From: CAYSWH01 sp964434775
GTDB lineage: Bacteria > Patescibacteriota > JACMRA01
DNA: 7,424 nucleotides
Direction of reading: 5' to 3'
Assembly: GCA_964434775.1 (NCBI GenBank)
Contig: CAYSWH010000052.1
Span: forward strand, 1-7,424
Part shown: positions 6,987 to 7,424 of the stretch, one piece after another
How the letters are laid out: every line of letters begins with the position of its first letter
Position numbering within the stretch: position 1 is the first letter of the stretch
Notes under the pieces: model-generated
The model's database searches: none
The model's input: only the letters and a program-made list of their open reading frames with translations
Told to the model about the DNA's origin: nothing
Made by a program: the position numbers and the translations under genes

Positions 6987-7049
6987 TAGCGAGCATCCTT
7001 GTAGTGCGTTAAGCGAAGCCATGCCGCAGGCTTTGCATCTTGCTCGCTA
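6987..7049. repeat. Nested palindromic element (cyanobacterial small dispersed repeat type)
   Basis: An outer perfect 9-bp inverted repeat, tagcgagca (6987-6995) with tgctcgcta (7041-7049), encloses an inner stem gcgaagcc (7013-7020) with ggctttgc (7029-7036). The inner stem pairs fully if one G-T wobble is allowed. It is more GC-rich than its AT-rich surroundings. The shape and the GCGAAGCC...GGCTTTGC core resemble the short palindromic repeats scattered in filamentous cyanobacterial genomes. Confidence 0.6.
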
Positions 7050-7215
7050 CTAATACCCAATTTAAATACATGACAGATTAAACACTTGCTATTGAGCTTG
7101 TAACAGTATACATTTTTTGTAAGCAGGTCAGATTAATCAACCTGATAATTGTTGAAGCCTACTAATCATTTAAGGAAATTCAGGACAGGTTTTCTTGCTC
7201 ATTTATCGGTGGGGA

Positions 7216-7275
7216 GGGCGGGTTTTGTTGTTCCGTTATTTCAACAATAGCTGACCTTAGTCCCTAAACCCGCCC
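7216..7275. repeat. Inverted repeat GGGCGGGTTT / AAACCCGCCC with inner stem
   Basis: GGGCGGGTTT (7216-7225) is perfectly complementary to AAACCCGCCC (7266-7275). Inside the loop, TTGTTG (7225-7230) pairs with CAACAA (7242-7247). The right arm is part of the first 24-bp tandem unit. The pair lies downstream of the LarE-like gene but lacks a following T-run, so it is not called a terminator. Confidence 0.6.
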
Positions 7276-7334
7276 CTACAATTGTCCCTAAACCCGTCCC
7301 TACAATTGTGGCTAAACCTATCCCTAGACTATTG
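7261..7334. repeat. 24-bp tandem repeat, two near-identical copies and one degenerate copy
   Basis: Copies lie at 7261-7284 and 7285-7308, differing by one base (cccgcccc against cccgtccc). A looser 26-bp third copy at 7309-7334 keeps ctaaacc, tccctag and attg. Each unit has the form ccctaaaccc...ccctacaattg. The third copy contains the stop codon of the LarE-like gene. Confidence 0.75.
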
Positions 7335-7424
7335 CTTTATCATCTTGATTCACGACCCGATTTAACTTACCACTGTGATATCCTTCTAAATCTAGGGTGA
7401 CATACAAAAAGCCTAAATCTTGAA
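7324..7424 (-). CDS. larE: C-terminal end of a LarE-like ATP-dependent sacrificial sulfur transferase (5' end outside window)
   Basis: The minus strand is open from the window edge to a TAG at 7326-7324, giving 32 residues. The stretch GFLYVTLDLEGYHSGKLN matches, from memory, the conserved C-terminal end of LarE proteins (xGFxYVTLDLxGYRxGSxNEVL). LarE is a PP-loop ATPase that donates sulfur from its own cysteine to a nicotinic-acid-derived precursor during synthesis of the nickel-pincer cofactor. The PP-loop and the cysteine lie outside the window, so activity cannot be judged. The family usually ends soon after the NEVL position; here about eight extra residues (NQDDKAIV) follow and the stop lies in the degenerate tandem-repeat copy, so the tail may have been rewritten by the repeat. 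It reads in the same direction as the operon but is separated by about 600 bp of repeats. Confidence 0.65.
   Translation of the reverse strand, partial: QDLGFLYVTLDLEGYHSGKLNRVVNQDDKAIV

Larger units (their letters stand above)
6708..7323. other. Intergenic region upstream of the operon, with repeats
   Basis: No convincing gene was found on either strand between the operon start and the LarE-like stop. Immediately upstream of the operon is the palindrome GGATAATATCC (6738-6748), whose minus strand contains a -10-like TATTAT. No matching -35 at normal spacing is present, so the operon promoter cannot be fixed. A HIP1 octamer is at 6840-6847. A palindromic element (6987-7049) and a tandem-repeat block (7216-7334) are listed separately. 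No tRNA or other recognisable RNA gene was seen. Confidence 0.55.

Noticed and set aside
7261..7334. CRISPR array
   Set aside because: The units are directly adjacent with no unique spacers, so this is a plain tandem repeat.

Overview
The window looks like a piece of a cyanobacterial chromosome, probably from a filamentous species. Four perfect copies of the octamer GCGATCGC (HIP1; 1853, 2515, 3433 and 6840) occur in 7.4 kb, far above chance. The gene content also fits: TPR-CHAT proteins with signal peptides, a LarE-like sulfur transferase, and intergenic stretches full of short palindromes and tandem repeats.

Layout. Positions 1-120 hold the last 39 codons of an unidentified plus-strand gene. 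Positions 121-738 are a repeat-rich, non-coding gap between convergent genes. Positions 739-6707 hold a minus-strand operon of three genes, transcribed from high to low coordinates. The first (6707-5133) encodes a 524-residue membrane protein with a duplicated 'HPPAxAWWWF' module, three hydrophobic segments and C-terminal TPRs. The second (5136-4039) overlaps it by ATGA and has a strong ribosome-binding site; it encodes an exported protein with a FecR-like segment, a beta-sandwich-like segment and TPRs. The third (4011-739) starts 27 bp later and encodes an exported TPR-CHAT protein with the His-Cys dyad intact. Positions 6708-7323 are a second non-coding, repeat-rich gap. Positions 7324-7424 are the C-terminal end of a LarE-like protein on the minus strand.

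How the genes may work together (inference). All three operon proteins carry TPRs. Two have signal peptides that end in near-identical sequence (A-FPL). Charge distribution in the membrane protein suggests the WWWF modules are cytoplasmic and its TPR tail periplasmic. A transmembrane relay from a cytoplasmic sensor or scaffold, through TPR contacts, to a periplasmic CHAT protease is a reasonable model but is not shown by sequence alone.

The most unusual points are two. A net 106-residue in-frame insertion splits one TPR of the CHAT protein and looks like degenerate filamentous-haemagglutinin beta-helix repeats. The N-terminal half of the membrane protein is a tandem duplication built around HPPAxAWWWF.
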